Positions 1-8,157 of a stretch of DNA of 64,000 nucleotides are shown piece by piece. The DNA lies in NCBI GenBank assembly GCA_040217175.1, contig JAVJNT010000001.1:1567020-1631019 (forward strand). Reading direction: 5' to 3'. The notes beneath the pieces are model-generated. The model saw only the letters and a program-made list of their open reading frames with translations, made no database searches and was not told the DNA's origin. Each line of letters begins with the position of its first letter. Positions within the stretch are counted from its first letter, which is position 1. A program made the position numbers and the translations under genes. This stretch comes from Phycisphaerales bacterium (lineage in GTDB: Bacteria > Planctomycetota > Phycisphaerae > Phycisphaerales > UBA1924).

Positions 1-1105
1 TGCTGTAGAAGCCGGTGTGATCGCCGAATGGGCCCTCGAATACGGCGCCCGGACCCAGCGGCTCGTCGGTTTCCCGCGGGTCCCAGCCCGGGTAGCCGGC
101 CTCGGTGCTGACCTCGCCCTCGATGACCATCTCGGCATCGGCCGGCACCCAGACCGGCACGGTCTTGCCGCGGCACATGCGGATGCCCTTGCCGTTGAGG
201 AAGCCGGCCATCAGCAATTCGCTGATGCCCGGCGGCAGCGGGGCCGTGGCGGCGTACGGCAGCACGCTCGGCCCGCCGAGCACGATGGCGACGGGCATGG
301 GCTTGCCCAGCTTGCGCCAGCTTCGCCAGTGGCTCGCGCCGTCGTGGTGCAGGTGCCAGTGCATGGCGACGCGGTCCTTGCCGAGCAGCTGCACGCGGTA
401 CATGCCGATGTTGTGGCTCGCTGGTCGCTTTTCGTTGACGTCGTCGGCATGGATGGTGTGGATGCCCGCCAGGGTGATGTAGCGGCCGCGATACCTGGCG
501 TTCCACTCGTCGTCGGAGACGTCGGGGTGACCAAGATCGGCGATGCCGTCATTGATGCCTGCCGGGTAACCGACGGCCTCGAAGTCGCCGTCGAGCGGCC
601 AGCAGCGGAGGATCGGCAGCTTCGTGAGGTCGATGTCGTTTCCGGTGTGCACGACCTGCTGAACGGGGCCGGCCTTCTTGCTCCGCTTCGGCGGGATGCG
701 CAGCAGAGGGGCGAACTGCTTGGCCTTCGAGACCACCTCGCCCAGCGAACGCGGCGGTTGAGGCTTGGTGAGCTCGCCGATGAGCGCGGCGATGGTCTCG
801 AGGCCCTCGTCGCCCGTGTGGTGGCCGAGTGCCATCTCCATGCGGCGGTAGCTGCCGAAGGCGTTGATGAGCACCGGGAAGTCGCTGCCCTCGACGTTGG
901 TGAAGAGCAACGCGGGACCGCCGCGATCGTGGAAGCGCGGGTCGTTGCGTTGGGTCGCGGTCGCGCAGGGGCTCGGGGCCGCGGCCTTGCTGGCGCGGCT
1001 GGCCAGGTCGGCGATGTCGCCCACCGCCGAGACTGGCTCGGCGATTTCGAGCAGCTCTCCGGCGGCTTTCAGGGCTTCGACGAAACGACGCAGGTCACCG
1101 TACAT
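1..1105 (-). CDS. UbiD-family decarboxylase, 3' end beyond left edge
   Basis: Partial gene: the N-terminal 368 codons are present and the rest lies left of the window. The start is canonical for the family (MYGDLRRFVEALKAAGELLE). Further in are HTGNDIDLTKLPILRCWP, GRYITLAGIHTIH, a VAMHWHLHHDGASHWR segment, PVAIVLGGPSVLPYAATAPL and, near the edge, EGPFGDHTGFYS, all hallmarks of UbiD-type prenylated-FMN decarboxylases. Family knowledge: these remove a carboxyl group from aromatic or unsaturated acids, including steps of ubiquinone or menaquinone synthesis; the substrate here cannot be told from sequence. An extra stretch of about 10 residues (CATATQRNDPRFHDRG) sits near residue 50. The start codon lies only 12 bp from the first possible start of the divergent methyltransferase, so the promoter must overlap that gene's 5' end or its true start lies further in. 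Confidence 0.9.
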   Translation of the reverse strand, partial: MYGDLRRFVEALKAAGELLEIAEPVSAVGDIADLASRASKAAAPSPCATATQRNDPRFHDRGGPALLFTNVEGSDFPVLINAFGSYRRMEMALGHHTGDEGLETIAALIGELTKPQPPRSLGEVVSKAKQFAPLLRIPPKRSKKAGPVQQVVHTGNDIDLTKLPILRCWPLDGDFEAVGYPAGINDGIADLGHPDVSDDEWNARYRGRYITLAGIHTIHADDVNEKRPASHNIGMYRVQLLGKDRVAMHWHLHHDGASHWRSWRKLGKPMPVAIVLGGPSVLPYAATAPLPPGISELLMAGFLNGKGIRMCRGKTVPVWVPADAEMVIEGEVSTEAGYPGWDPRETDEPLGPGAVFEGPFGDHTGFYS

Positions 1106-1117
1106 ACCCTCAACCGT

Positions 1118-1843
1118 ATGTCGACCACGCCCGAAGACCTTCGCGATGGCGGGGAGCCCCGCGTGCTCCATCCGTGGGACGAGCTGAGCAGGATGAGCGA
1201 TCCGCCATCGGCCTTCGCGTGCGCAACGATGCGGGACTGGCCCGGTTACTTCAGGGCCGTCGCGGGCAAGGAACCCCGCGAGACCCTGCTGAAAGCCCTG
1301 GAGCTGTTCGAGAGGCCCGGGCTCGCGATCGATCTGGGCTGCGGCGAGGGCCGAGACACGGTCGAGCTCTTGGCCCGCGGCTGGCGTGTGCTGGCGATCG
1401 ACGGGCACGAGATGGCCGTCGATCTGGTCGTCCACCATCCGAGGCTGCCCGCCGACGCTCGTGAGCGGCTGGAGATCCGCCACGCCGAGATGGAGTCGGT
1501 GGAGCTCCCGCCGTGCGACCTACTCAACGCGAGCTTCAGCCTGCCGTTCTGCCGGCCCGAGCAGTTCGACGTTCTCTGGGACCGCATCCATGCGTCGATC
1601 CGGCCCGGCGGGGTATTCGCCGGCCAACTCTTCGGCGATCGCGACACCTGGGCGACGTTTCCAGATCGCAGCCACCAGTCGCGGCGAAAGGTTGGCCAGA
1701 TGCTCCGCGGTCGCTTCAATCTCGAGCACTTCGAGGAAGCCGAGCGCGACGGCGAGGATGCCCGTGGCAACTCGAAGCACTGGCACGTGTTCCACGTCGT
1801 GGCCCGTCGCTGCCCCGACGGCTCGTGGGATTGCGCCGAGTAG
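1118..1843 (+). CDS. Class I SAM-dependent methyltransferase (TehB-like)
   Basis: About 241 residues. A Rossmann-type SAM-binding motif I is clear (AIDLGCGEGRDTVELLARGW, then VLAIDGHEMAVD), followed by a motif near LLNASFSLPFC and by IRPGGVFAGQLFGDRDTW, typical of class I methyltransferases of the TehB/tellurite-resistance type. The substrate is unknown. The conserved part begins at MRDWPGYFRAVAGKEPRETL, so ATG codons at 1193 or 1229, in the same frame, are alternatives to 1118. No good ribosome-binding site decides between them. The start at 1118 would leave only 12 bp to the divergent UbiD-family gene. The gene ends tail to tail with the pilin-like gene on the other strand, with no spacer between the two stop codons. 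Confidence 0.8.
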   Translation: MSTTPEDLRDGGEPRVLHPWDELSRMSDPPSAFACATMRDWPGYFRAVAGKEPRETLLKALELFERPGLAIDLGCGEGRDTVELLARGWRVLAIDGHEMAVDLVVHHPRLPADARERLEIRHAEMESVELPPCDLLNASFSLPFCRPEQFDVLWDRIHASIRPGGVFAGQLFGDRDTWATFPDRSHQSRRKVGQMLRGRFNLEHFEEAERDGEDARGNSKHWHVFHVVARRCPDGSWDCAE

Positions 1844-2629
1844 CTAGCGGCGGTAGATGTCCGGAACCAGGAACTCCCAGTCCGGATGTGCGTGCGGCCG
1901 CGTCTCGCCGGGCTTCTGGGGCACGAACGGGTCGGGCGTGAGGTCGGTGCGGTTGTGCCACCGGCAATCGGGGTTGCCGGTGTCGAGGAAGCGCAGGACC
2001 TCGACATGCCCGTCCTGGAAGCCGTACACGCCCTTGCCGGCGTGCCAGTAGCTGTATGGGCCGGGGTTGTCGCCGTAGTAGTTGGCGACCAGCGGCGGGC
2101 TGACACGCAGGTGGCAGAAGGCGCGGTTGGTTTCGGCCACCAGGATGGTGTGGCTCGGGCGATCGATGACCGTGTCGATGATCCGGGCGTCGTCGTCGAT
2201 GACCCGGCGGCGCCAGAGCAGGTGGCCGTTGAGCGCGTAACTCGAGTTAACGTCGCCGACGCATCGGAGCCCGCCGCTCTCGTAGCCGAACTCGCTGCGG
2301 GGTCCGGGGTCGGGATGGAGCGGGCAGCACCAGACCTTGGAGTCGTCGAGGTAGCCCTGATCGATCAGGAGTTGACGCCAGGTGACGTATTCGCCGGCAC
2401 TCTCACGCACGCGGTTTTCTGGGAGCCGAGAGCCATTCGATGCCGAGAACGCGTTGATGCCCACGAGCATCTGACGCACATTGCTGAGGCATCGCGACTC
2501 GCGGGCGGCGTCCCGGGCTTGCAGGATGATGGGCGTGCCAATCGAGAACAGCACGAGGGCGATGATGACGACCACGACCATCTCGGTGACAGTGAACGCA
2601 CGACGATTGGGTGGGGTGTTCGTACGCAC
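1844..2629 (-). CDS. Type IV pilin-like protein with H-x9-DG tail
   Basis: 261 residues. The N-terminus has a short basic leader followed by a prepilin-type cleavage/methylation and helix segment (RRAFTVTEMVVVVIIALVLF), then RDAARESRCLSNVRQMLVGI, typical of planctomycete pilin-like surface proteins. The C-terminal third has WHAGKGVYGFQDGHVEVL, the H-x9-DG motif of this family. Likely exported by a type II secretion/type IV pilus-like machine and embedded by its N-terminal helix; function unknown. It starts with GTG directly after the TAA of the sigma-factor gene (TAAGTG, no gap), so the two are almost surely translationally coupled. Six cysteines fall in the mature part. Confidence 0.85.
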   Translation of the reverse strand: MRTNTPPNRRAFTVTEMVVVVIIALVLFSIGTPIILQARDAARESRCLSNVRQMLVGINAFSASNGSRLPENRVRESAGEYVTWRQLLIDQGYLDDSKVWCCPLHPDPGPRSEFGYESGGLRCVGDVNSSYALNGHLLWRRRVIDDDARIIDTVIDRPSHTILVAETNRAFCHLRVSPPLVANYYGDNPGPYSYWHAGKGVYGFQDGHVEVLRFLDTGNPDCRWHNRTDLTPDPFVPQKPGETRPHAHPDWEFLVPDIYRR

Positions 2630-4270
2630 TTAGCCACCACTTCCGAGCTTCACCAGGCGGATCGGGTTGTCGAGTGCGTACTCGAACGACCGGGGCCAGC
2701 GGTTGCTCCGGCCCGTCGAGGGCGGGTAGTACGCGATCTCGTAGCCGCCCTCGACCTCGCGGATGAGTAGCTTGAAGCGGGTGCCGATGAGTCGCGGGTC
2801 TCGCCCGCCGGCCTGGATGCTCTGGACGCGGGAGTAGCCGTCCATCTGCGTCCACTCGATGACGCGGTAGCGGCCGGCGTTCCAGCTATCGGGGCCGAAG
2901 CGGATCTCTTCGCCCGAGATCCGGACGATGATGCGTTCGGACTCGGTCCACGGACCGAGGATGCCGAGCGGGCCGGCGTCTTCGGGGATCTCGTCGCGCT
3001 GGTCCCACCCCGGCGGCGGCCGCACGCCGTACCAGTCGGGCTCGTTCTTGCCGATCTGGACGAGGCCGTCCTTCTCGCGGATGACGAGCCGATCGAACTC
3101 GTCGAAGCCGACTTGGAGCGTGAGGTTCTGGCCTCGGCGGAACCTGGCCCACTCGTCGCTCTCGGGCAGCACGCGCGCGGTGCGCACGTCGAGCTCGGCG
3201 ACTTCCCGCAGGTCGGTCTTCGGATCGTCTTCGACTTGGCGGGATCGGCTGATGTCCAGCCGGATGCGACGCGGCTTGCCGCTCTCGGGCTCCATGCCGC
3301 GGCGGATCGCGATGCCGTCGTCGGTGATGAAGGTGCCGCTGGCGTTGAAGTCCTCGTCGTAGGCCGAGATCATCTGGAACTGGCCGAGCCGCCCCCTCGG
3401 CCGCGCGGGACCGGTGGCGACTTGCGAGGTCGCGCCCGCCAGCACGGGCATCGGGGCGTTGTTGCCCGGCTGGCCCGCACCCCCGCTGGGGGTGAGCAGC
3501 AGCGATCCGATGGTGGCCGCGGCGCCGGCGGCCACGGTGAGGGCGGCCGTTCCCAGGACGGCCGTGCCTTTCGACTGTTGGACGCCGATGCCGGCGATAG
3601 CGATCTTGCCCACGTGCGCGGGCGCCGCGCCGATTGACAGGCCGGACGTCGCGTGCTGGAGCGCCGCGGCGAGCGTGGCGCCTCCGGCGACGACCAGCCC
3701 GCTCTTGCCGAGCCGACCGCGCAGGCGATCGAGTGCCTTGGAGAGCCGACGCGAAACGGCGCCCTCGCTCAGGCCCATGTCTGCTGCAAGCTCGACCTGC
3801 GGCCGGCCGGCGAGATAGCGCGCGACGATGAGCTGGCGATCTTCGTCGGCAAGCTCGGCGAGGGCTTGATCGATGAGCGGCTCGAGCTCGGACCAGAGGC
3901 CTTGCGCCGGATCGTCGAGCGCGAGCCCCTGGCGGTGGCTGGCGGCGGCGCCCTCGGCCCGCGAGCGGGCGCTCGACCGGCGGATCAAGTCGATCGACGC
4001 GCCCACCGCACATGCGTGCAGCCAGGCCGCGACGTTGCTGCGGATGCGGTGAGCCCCGCGGGCGAGCCTCAGGAAGGTCTCCTGGGCCGCGTCTTCGGCG
4101 TCGGCCTCGCTGCCCAGGGTCCGCCGGCACGTCGCCAGCACCATGGCGTGGTAGCGGTGACTGAGCACCTCAAACGCCCGCGGATCGCCCGTGCGGACGT
4201 AGGAACGCAGCGCCGCGGCGTCGTCGAGGCCGGCGAGGGTTGCGTCGGCGTGGCTGGGCATCGTGAACAT
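2630..4270 (-). CDS. ECF-type sigma factor fused to membrane and C-terminal sensor-like domain
   Basis: 546 residues from the ATG at 4270, which has an AGAGGAG ribosome-binding site; a GTG at 4291 is less likely. Region 2 of a sigma-70 family factor is seen at about residues 25-105 (LSHRYHAMVLATCRR, DAEDAAQETFLRLARG) and region 4 at about 135-190 (DRQLIVARYLAGRPQVELA, MGLSEGAVSRRLSKALDRLR). A hydrophobic segment follows near residues 235-258 (AVLGTAALTVAAGAAATIGS), then about 280 residues of hydrophilic, beta-rich sequence with no domain I recognise. Family knowledge: planctomycetes carry many ECF factors with C-terminal extensions. Inference: the factor is membrane-tethered and its tail senses or interacts outside the cytoplasm. 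It is followed without gap by the pilin-like gene, which may be its partner or output. Confidence 0.85.
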   Translation of the reverse strand: MFTMPSHADATLAGLDDAAALRSYVRTGDPRAFEVLSHRYHAMVLATCRRTLGSEADAEDAAQETFLRLARGAHRIRSNVAAWLHACAVGASIDLIRRSSARSRAEGAAASHRQGLALDDPAQGLWSELEPLIDQALAELADEDRQLIVARYLAGRPQVELAADMGLSEGAVSRRLSKALDRLRGRLGKSGLVVAGGATLAAALQHATSGLSIGAAPAHVGKIAIAGIGVQQSKGTAVLGTAALTVAAGAAATIGSLLLTPSGGAGQPGNNAPMPVLAGATSQVATGPARPRGRLGQFQMISAYDEDFNASGTFITDDGIAIRRGMEPESGKPRRIRLDISRSRQVEDDPKTDLREVAELDVRTARVLPESDEWARFRRGQNLTLQVGFDEFDRLVIREKDGLVQIGKNEPDWYGVRPPPGWDQRDEIPEDAGPLGILGPWTESERIIVRISGEEIRFGPDSWNAGRYRVIEWTQMDGYSRVQSIQAGGRDPRLIGTRFKLLIREVEGGYEIAYYPPSTGRSNRWPRSFEYALDNPIRLVKLGSGG

Positions 4271-4428
4271 GGTTGGGCTCCTCTGCCCCACAGTCGCACG
4301 CCGGTGGTCCGTCTTGCGCGCGGCGATACCCTCACGTGCCTGACCGAAGGCGGTCTTCAGCGAACCGCGGGACTCGTCCTGGAATGCGGGGCGGGCGATC
4401 CCGAATCAGGACTTGCGAGGAGCATGCG

Positions 4429-5415
4429 ATGGCCGAAGCGGTCGTGTCCGTCCAGGACATCCACAAGAAGTACGGCGGACTGGGCCGGAAGGTCCATGCG
4501 CTCCGCGGCGTCACGATGGACGTACCGCGTGGGTCGATCTTCGGCCTTCTCGGACCCAACGGCGCGGGCAAGAGCACGCTGGTCAAGATCCTGATCACGG
4601 CCGTCAAGCGAACGGGCGGCGGCGGATCGCTGCTGGGCAAGCCCATCGGCAACAAGGACGTGCTCTCGCGCGTCGGCTACCTGCCCGAGCACCACAACAT
4701 GCCCAAGCACCTGACCGGGCGGCAGGTGATCGAGTTCTTCGGCGCCATGACGAAGATGTCGCGAGCCGACCGCAAGCGGCGCGCGGGCGAACTGCTCGAG
4801 CTCGTGCGCATGAGCGACTGGCACGACAAGAAGGTCGGCGGCTACTCGAAGGGCATGCGGCAGCGGATCGGCATCGCCCAGGCACTCGTGGCCGACCCCG
4901 ACCTGGTGATCCTCGACGAGCCGACCGACGGCGTGGACCCGGTCGGTCGGCGTGACATCCGCCGCGTGCTGCAATCGATGCGAGACGATGGCCGCACGGT
5001 GTTCATCAACAGCCACTTGCTGGGCGAGCTCGAGATGGTGTGCGACACGGTCGCCATCATGCACAAGGGCCAGGTCGTCTCGACGGGCTCCATCGACGCG
5101 TTGACGGCCGGCATGCTTCGGTACGAGATCGAGGTCGACCAATCCGATCCGATGTCGCTCGTCCGCGGCCTGCTGAACGACAAGGGCACCCTGGCGGGCG
5201 GCGAGACCATCGAGGCGGACAAGAGCCGCCTGTGGATCGGCACGACCGAAGCAGCGACCATCCAGCCCGTCATCGACGCGATCCGTGCGCAGGGCGGCAT
5301 GATCAAGGAAGTGCGCACGCACCGGCCCTCGCTCGAAGACCTCTTCATGCAAGCCGTGGCCGAAGACGACAGCCCGGGCGCCGCCCCGCAGGCCAAGAGG
5401 GGGAGCCCGTCATGA
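4429..5415 (+). CDS. ABC-2 type transporter, ATP-binding subunit
   Basis: 328 residues. Walker A GPNGAGKST, ABC signature YSKGMRQRIGIAQA, Walker B DLVILDEPTDGVDP and a switch histidine (INSHLLGE) are all present, so the ATPase should be active. The C-terminal about 90 residues (after STGSIDALTAG) are the regulatory extension usual in exporters that energise ABC-2 permeases. The ATG at 4429 follows GCGAGGAGC and precedes MAEAVVSVQDIHKKYGG; an upstream in-frame extension is not protein-like. The stop overlaps the ATG of the permease by 4 bp (ATGA), so the two form one transcription unit. Cargo unknown. Confidence 0.93.
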   Translation: MAEAVVSVQDIHKKYGGLGRKVHALRGVTMDVPRGSIFGLLGPNGAGKSTLVKILITAVKRTGGGGSLLGKPIGNKDVLSRVGYLPEHHNMPKHLTGRQVIEFFGAMTKMSRADRKRRAGELLELVRMSDWHDKKVGGYSKGMRQRIGIAQALVADPDLVILDEPTDGVDPVGRRDIRRVLQSMRDDGRTVFINSHLLGELEMVCDTVAIMHKGQVVSTGSIDALTAGMLRYEIEVDQSDPMSLVRGLLNDKGTLAGGETIEADKSRLWIGTTEAATIQPVIDAIRAQGGMIKEVRTHRPSLEDLFMQAVAEDDSPGAAPQAKRGSPS

Positions 5416-6578
5416 TGACCCAGACGATGGCATTGCTGGTCGATGCGTATCGCGAGCTGTGTGCGAAGAAGCTGTTCTGGATCACGATGATCCTGAGCGT
5501 GCTCGTGGTCGCCGCGTTCGCGATGGTCGGCATCAACGAGAAGGGGCTGACGTTCCTGTGGTTTCAGATGCCTGCTGACGCGTTCGGCGTGCCTCTGACC
5601 AACGAGACGCTCCCGCCCGGGCTGCTCTATCGCACGATGTTCGCCAGCCTTGCCGTCCCGTTCTGGCTGAGCTGGGTCGCGGTGATCCTGGGCCTGATCT
5701 CGACCGCGGGCATGATCCCTGATCTCATCCAGAGCGGCACGATCGAGGCGGTGCTGAGCCGTCCGATCGGACGCATCCGCCTGCTGCTGACCAAGTTCGC
5801 CGGCGGGCTCCTGTTCATGACGCTTCAAGTGGGCGTGTTCAGCCTCCTCGCGTTCCTGGTCATCGGCATCCGCGGTGGGTCGTGGGCGTTCGAGGTGTTC
5901 CTGGCCGTCCCCATCGTCGTGCTGATGTTCAGCTATCTGTTCGCGATCTGCGTGCTGCTCGGCATGCTAACACGATCGACCATCGCGGCGCTCCTGCTGA
6001 CCATGCTCATCTGGATGGCAATCTTCATCGTGAACATGGGTGATGGCATCGCCGTGAGCATCCACGAGAACATCAAGGCCCAGGAGCGCGTCCAGGTCGC
6101 CCGCGTCGAGCGGATGGAGCGCAACGCCACGCAGGTGCTGCTCGAGGAACGCAACGCCGAGCGGGCCGACCAGGGCCTGGAGCCGCTCGAGACGCTCGAA
6201 GTACCACCGACGGCCGAGGATCTCGAGGGCAAGGACGTTCGGCTCGCATCGAACAAGCTCGAACTCGAGGAATTGCGATCGGGCGAGCGACTGGCAAACC
6301 GCTGGCGCCAGGGCATCTACGCCGTCAAGACGGTCTTGCCGAAGACCCAGGAGACGATCAACCTACTCGAACGCTGGACGGTCGATCGCGAGGCGCTCCA
6401 GGAGATCAGCGGCGGACCTTCGGAAGACGAAGACGAGCGTGCGATGGAAGAAGGCCAACAGGCCACCGCCGACGAGCTCGGCAACCGCCCGCTGTGGTGG
6501 ATCCTCGGAACGAGCCTGTTGTTCGAAGCGATCGTGCTCGGCTTGGCCGCTTTGATGTTCAAGCGACGCGACTTCTAG
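5412..6578 (+). CDS. ABC-2 type transporter, permease subunit
   Basis: 388 residues. Hydrophobic segments are visible at roughly residues 20-40 (ITMILSVLVVAAFAMVGI), 80-110 (PFWLSWVAVILGLISTAG), 135-160, 165-190 and 195-215, then a long charged, probably cytoplasmic or coiled-coil-like region (about 220-350, rich in Glu/Arg) and a last membrane segment near the C-terminus (PLWWILGTSLLFEAIVLGLA). This layout fits the ABC-2 permease family, in particular the subgroup with a large soluble insert. It partners the ATPase gene it overlaps. The gene ends 13 bp from the convergent astD stop with no visible terminator in between. Confidence 0.85.
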   Translation: MMTQTMALLVDAYRELCAKKLFWITMILSVLVVAAFAMVGINEKGLTFLWFQMPADAFGVPLTNETLPPGLLYRTMFASLAVPFWLSWVAVILGLISTAGMIPDLIQSGTIEAVLSRPIGRIRLLLTKFAGGLLFMTLQVGVFSLLAFLVIGIRGGSWAFEVFLAVPIVVLMFSYLFAICVLLGMLTRSTIAALLLTMLIWMAIFIVNMGDGIAVSIHENIKAQERVQVARVERMERNATQVLLEERNAERADQGLEPLETLEVPPTAEDLEGKDVRLASNKLELEELRSGERLANRWRQGIYAVKTVLPKTQETINLLERWTVDREALQEISGGPSEDEDERAMEEGQQATADELGNRPLWWILGTSLLFEAIVLGLAALMFKRRDF

Positions 6579-6591
6579 GGGCGACGAAGGG

Positions 6592-8157
6592 TCAGGCGAG
6601 CCACGAATCGTCGAACGCCATGCCGGGCGCGACCACGGCCGCATCGCCACGCTCAAGCATGCCGGCGACCGGGTACGCGCAGTAGTCCAGCGCGAAGGCG
6701 CCGGCGGGGCGATGGTTGCCGCTGGTGCCCAGGCCGCCGAAGGGCAGCTTGCTGCTGGCGCCCGCGGTCGCGCAGTTGAGGTTCACGCAGCCAGCGCGGG
6801 CGTCGGCCATGAAGTCGGCGATGGTGTCCTCGTCGTGCGTGAAGATGCTGGCGGCCAGGCCGTAGCGCGTGGCGTTGACCTGCTCGATGCCTTCTTCGTA
6901 CGAACCAACGGTGGTGACACGCAGCATCGGGCCAAACACTTCGACGTCGCAGCCGGCGTCGTCGCCGTCGTCTGCACTGAACTTGTCGACGCGGATCACG
7001 CCCGGGCTGACGTAGGAGCCGTCTTCGAGCGATGCCGGCGCGGTGGCCTGCATCAGGATCTCGCCGCCGTTCTTGGCCGCTCGCGTCTGGAAGTCGAGCA
7101 CGGCGTCGCGGGCATTGTCGTCGATGATCGGTCCCATGAAGACCGGGGCCTCGCTGCGCGGTGGGCCGATGACCATGGCGCCGGCGGCCTTGAGGATCGC
7201 GGGGATGAGCCTATCGGCGACCTGCTCATGCACGATGAGGCGACGACCGCAGGTGCATCGCTGGCCGGTCGTGACGAACGCGCCGCGGGCGATCTCGATG
7301 GCGGCTTGCTTGAGGTCGGCGTCGGGCATGACGAGCACGCCGTTGTTGCCGCCCATCTCGAGCGCGACGATCCGCCCCGGCGAGTCGAGGTTGCTCTCGA
7401 GGATCTTGCGGCCGACGGGCCACGAGCCGGTGAACAGGATGCCGTCGACGCCGTCGTGGTTCACGAGCTTCTGTGCCACGTCGGCCTTGCCCTGCACGAG
7501 GTTCACGACGCCCTTGGGCGCACCGCTGTCGTCGAGCGCCTGCTGGAAGAGCTCGATGATGAACTGCCCCACCGCCGGCACCTTGTCGCTGGGCTTGAGC
7601 ACGACCGTGTTGCCCATGAGCAGCGCGGGCACGATGTGGCCGTTGGGCAGGTGGGCCGGGAAGTTGAACGGCCCAACCACTGCCATCACGCCGTGGGGGC
7701 GGAACCAGCAGCGGCCTTCCTTGGTCTCGCCGAGGTTCAGCGAGAAGCCCGCGACGCGCTGTCGGCCTGCATGAGCGCCCTGCTCGAGCGTGATGTCGAC
7801 CTTGCCTGCGAGCGCGGCGGCCTCGCCCTTGCAGTCCCACATGGCCTTGCCGGTCTCTTGCGCGATCAGATCGGCGATGTCGCCCGCACGCTCTTGCACC
7901 AGCGCCTTGTACCGCAGCAGCACGCCCGCGCGCTGCTCGACGTCCCAGCGGCTCCAGGTTCGCAGCGCGTCGCGCGCGGCGGCGACGGCCTGGTCGACGT
8001 GCTCGACCGAGGGCGCGCCCGACCAGATCACGCGGCCGCGCTGCGCCGGGTCGTACGACACGAGCGCGTCGCCCTCGATGGCGTGATAGGTACCGCCGAT
8101 GAGGTTGCTGGGCGGGTTCGACAGGGCTGCGGGTGCGGTCGTGGGGGTCGCGGTCAT
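6592..8157 (-). CDS. astD: Succinylglutamate-semialdehyde dehydrogenase (AstD-type)
   Basis: 521 residues of the NAD(P)-dependent aldehyde dehydrogenase superfamily. Visible: VMAVVGPFNFPAHLPNGHIV, LLMGNTVVLKPSDKVP, FTGSWPVGRKI, the general-base region LEMGGNNGVLV and the catalytic-cysteine region FVTTGQRCTCGRRL, and EVFGPMLRV near the C-terminus. The FNFPAHLPNGHI and QRCTCGRRL forms are those of AstD, which oxidises N-succinylglutamate semialdehyde to N-succinylglutamate in arginine catabolism. Context agrees: its ATG overlaps the astA stop by 4 bp (ATGA), and an aminotransferase heads the operon. The start at 8157 is preferred over upstream in-frame sequence because it keeps that overlap. 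Confidence 0.9.
   Translation of the reverse strand: MTATPTTAPAALSNPPSNLIGGTYHAIEGDALVSYDPAQRGRVIWSGAPSVEHVDQAVAAARDALRTWSRWDVEQRAGVLLRYKALVQERAGDIADLIAQETGKAMWDCKGEAAALAGKVDITLEQGAHAGRQRVAGFSLNLGETKEGRCWFRPHGVMAVVGPFNFPAHLPNGHIVPALLMGNTVVLKPSDKVPAVGQFIIELFQQALDDSGAPKGVVNLVQGKADVAQKLVNHDGVDGILFTGSWPVGRKILESNLDSPGRIVALEMGGNNGVLVMPDADLKQAAIEIARGAFVTTGQRCTCGRRLIVHEQVADRLIPAILKAAGAMVIGPPRSEAPVFMGPIIDDNARDAVLDFQTRAAKNGGEILMQATAPASLEDGSYVSPGVIRVDKFSADDGDDAGCDVEVFGPMLRVTTVGSYEEGIEQVNATRYGLAASIFTHDEDTIADFMADARAGCVNLNCATAGASSKLPFGGLGTSGNHRPAGAFALDYCAYPVAGMLERGDAAVVAPGMAFDDSWLA

Noticed and set aside
17..1117. Open plus-strand frame running into the methyltransferase gene
   Set aside because: It is the antisense shadow of the UbiD-family gene, whose translation shows family motifs; the plus frame is low-complexity Ala/Arg/Val-rich.
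6579..6591. Terminator between the convergent ABC permease and astD genes
   Set aside because: Only 13 bp separate the stops, and no hairpin is visible.
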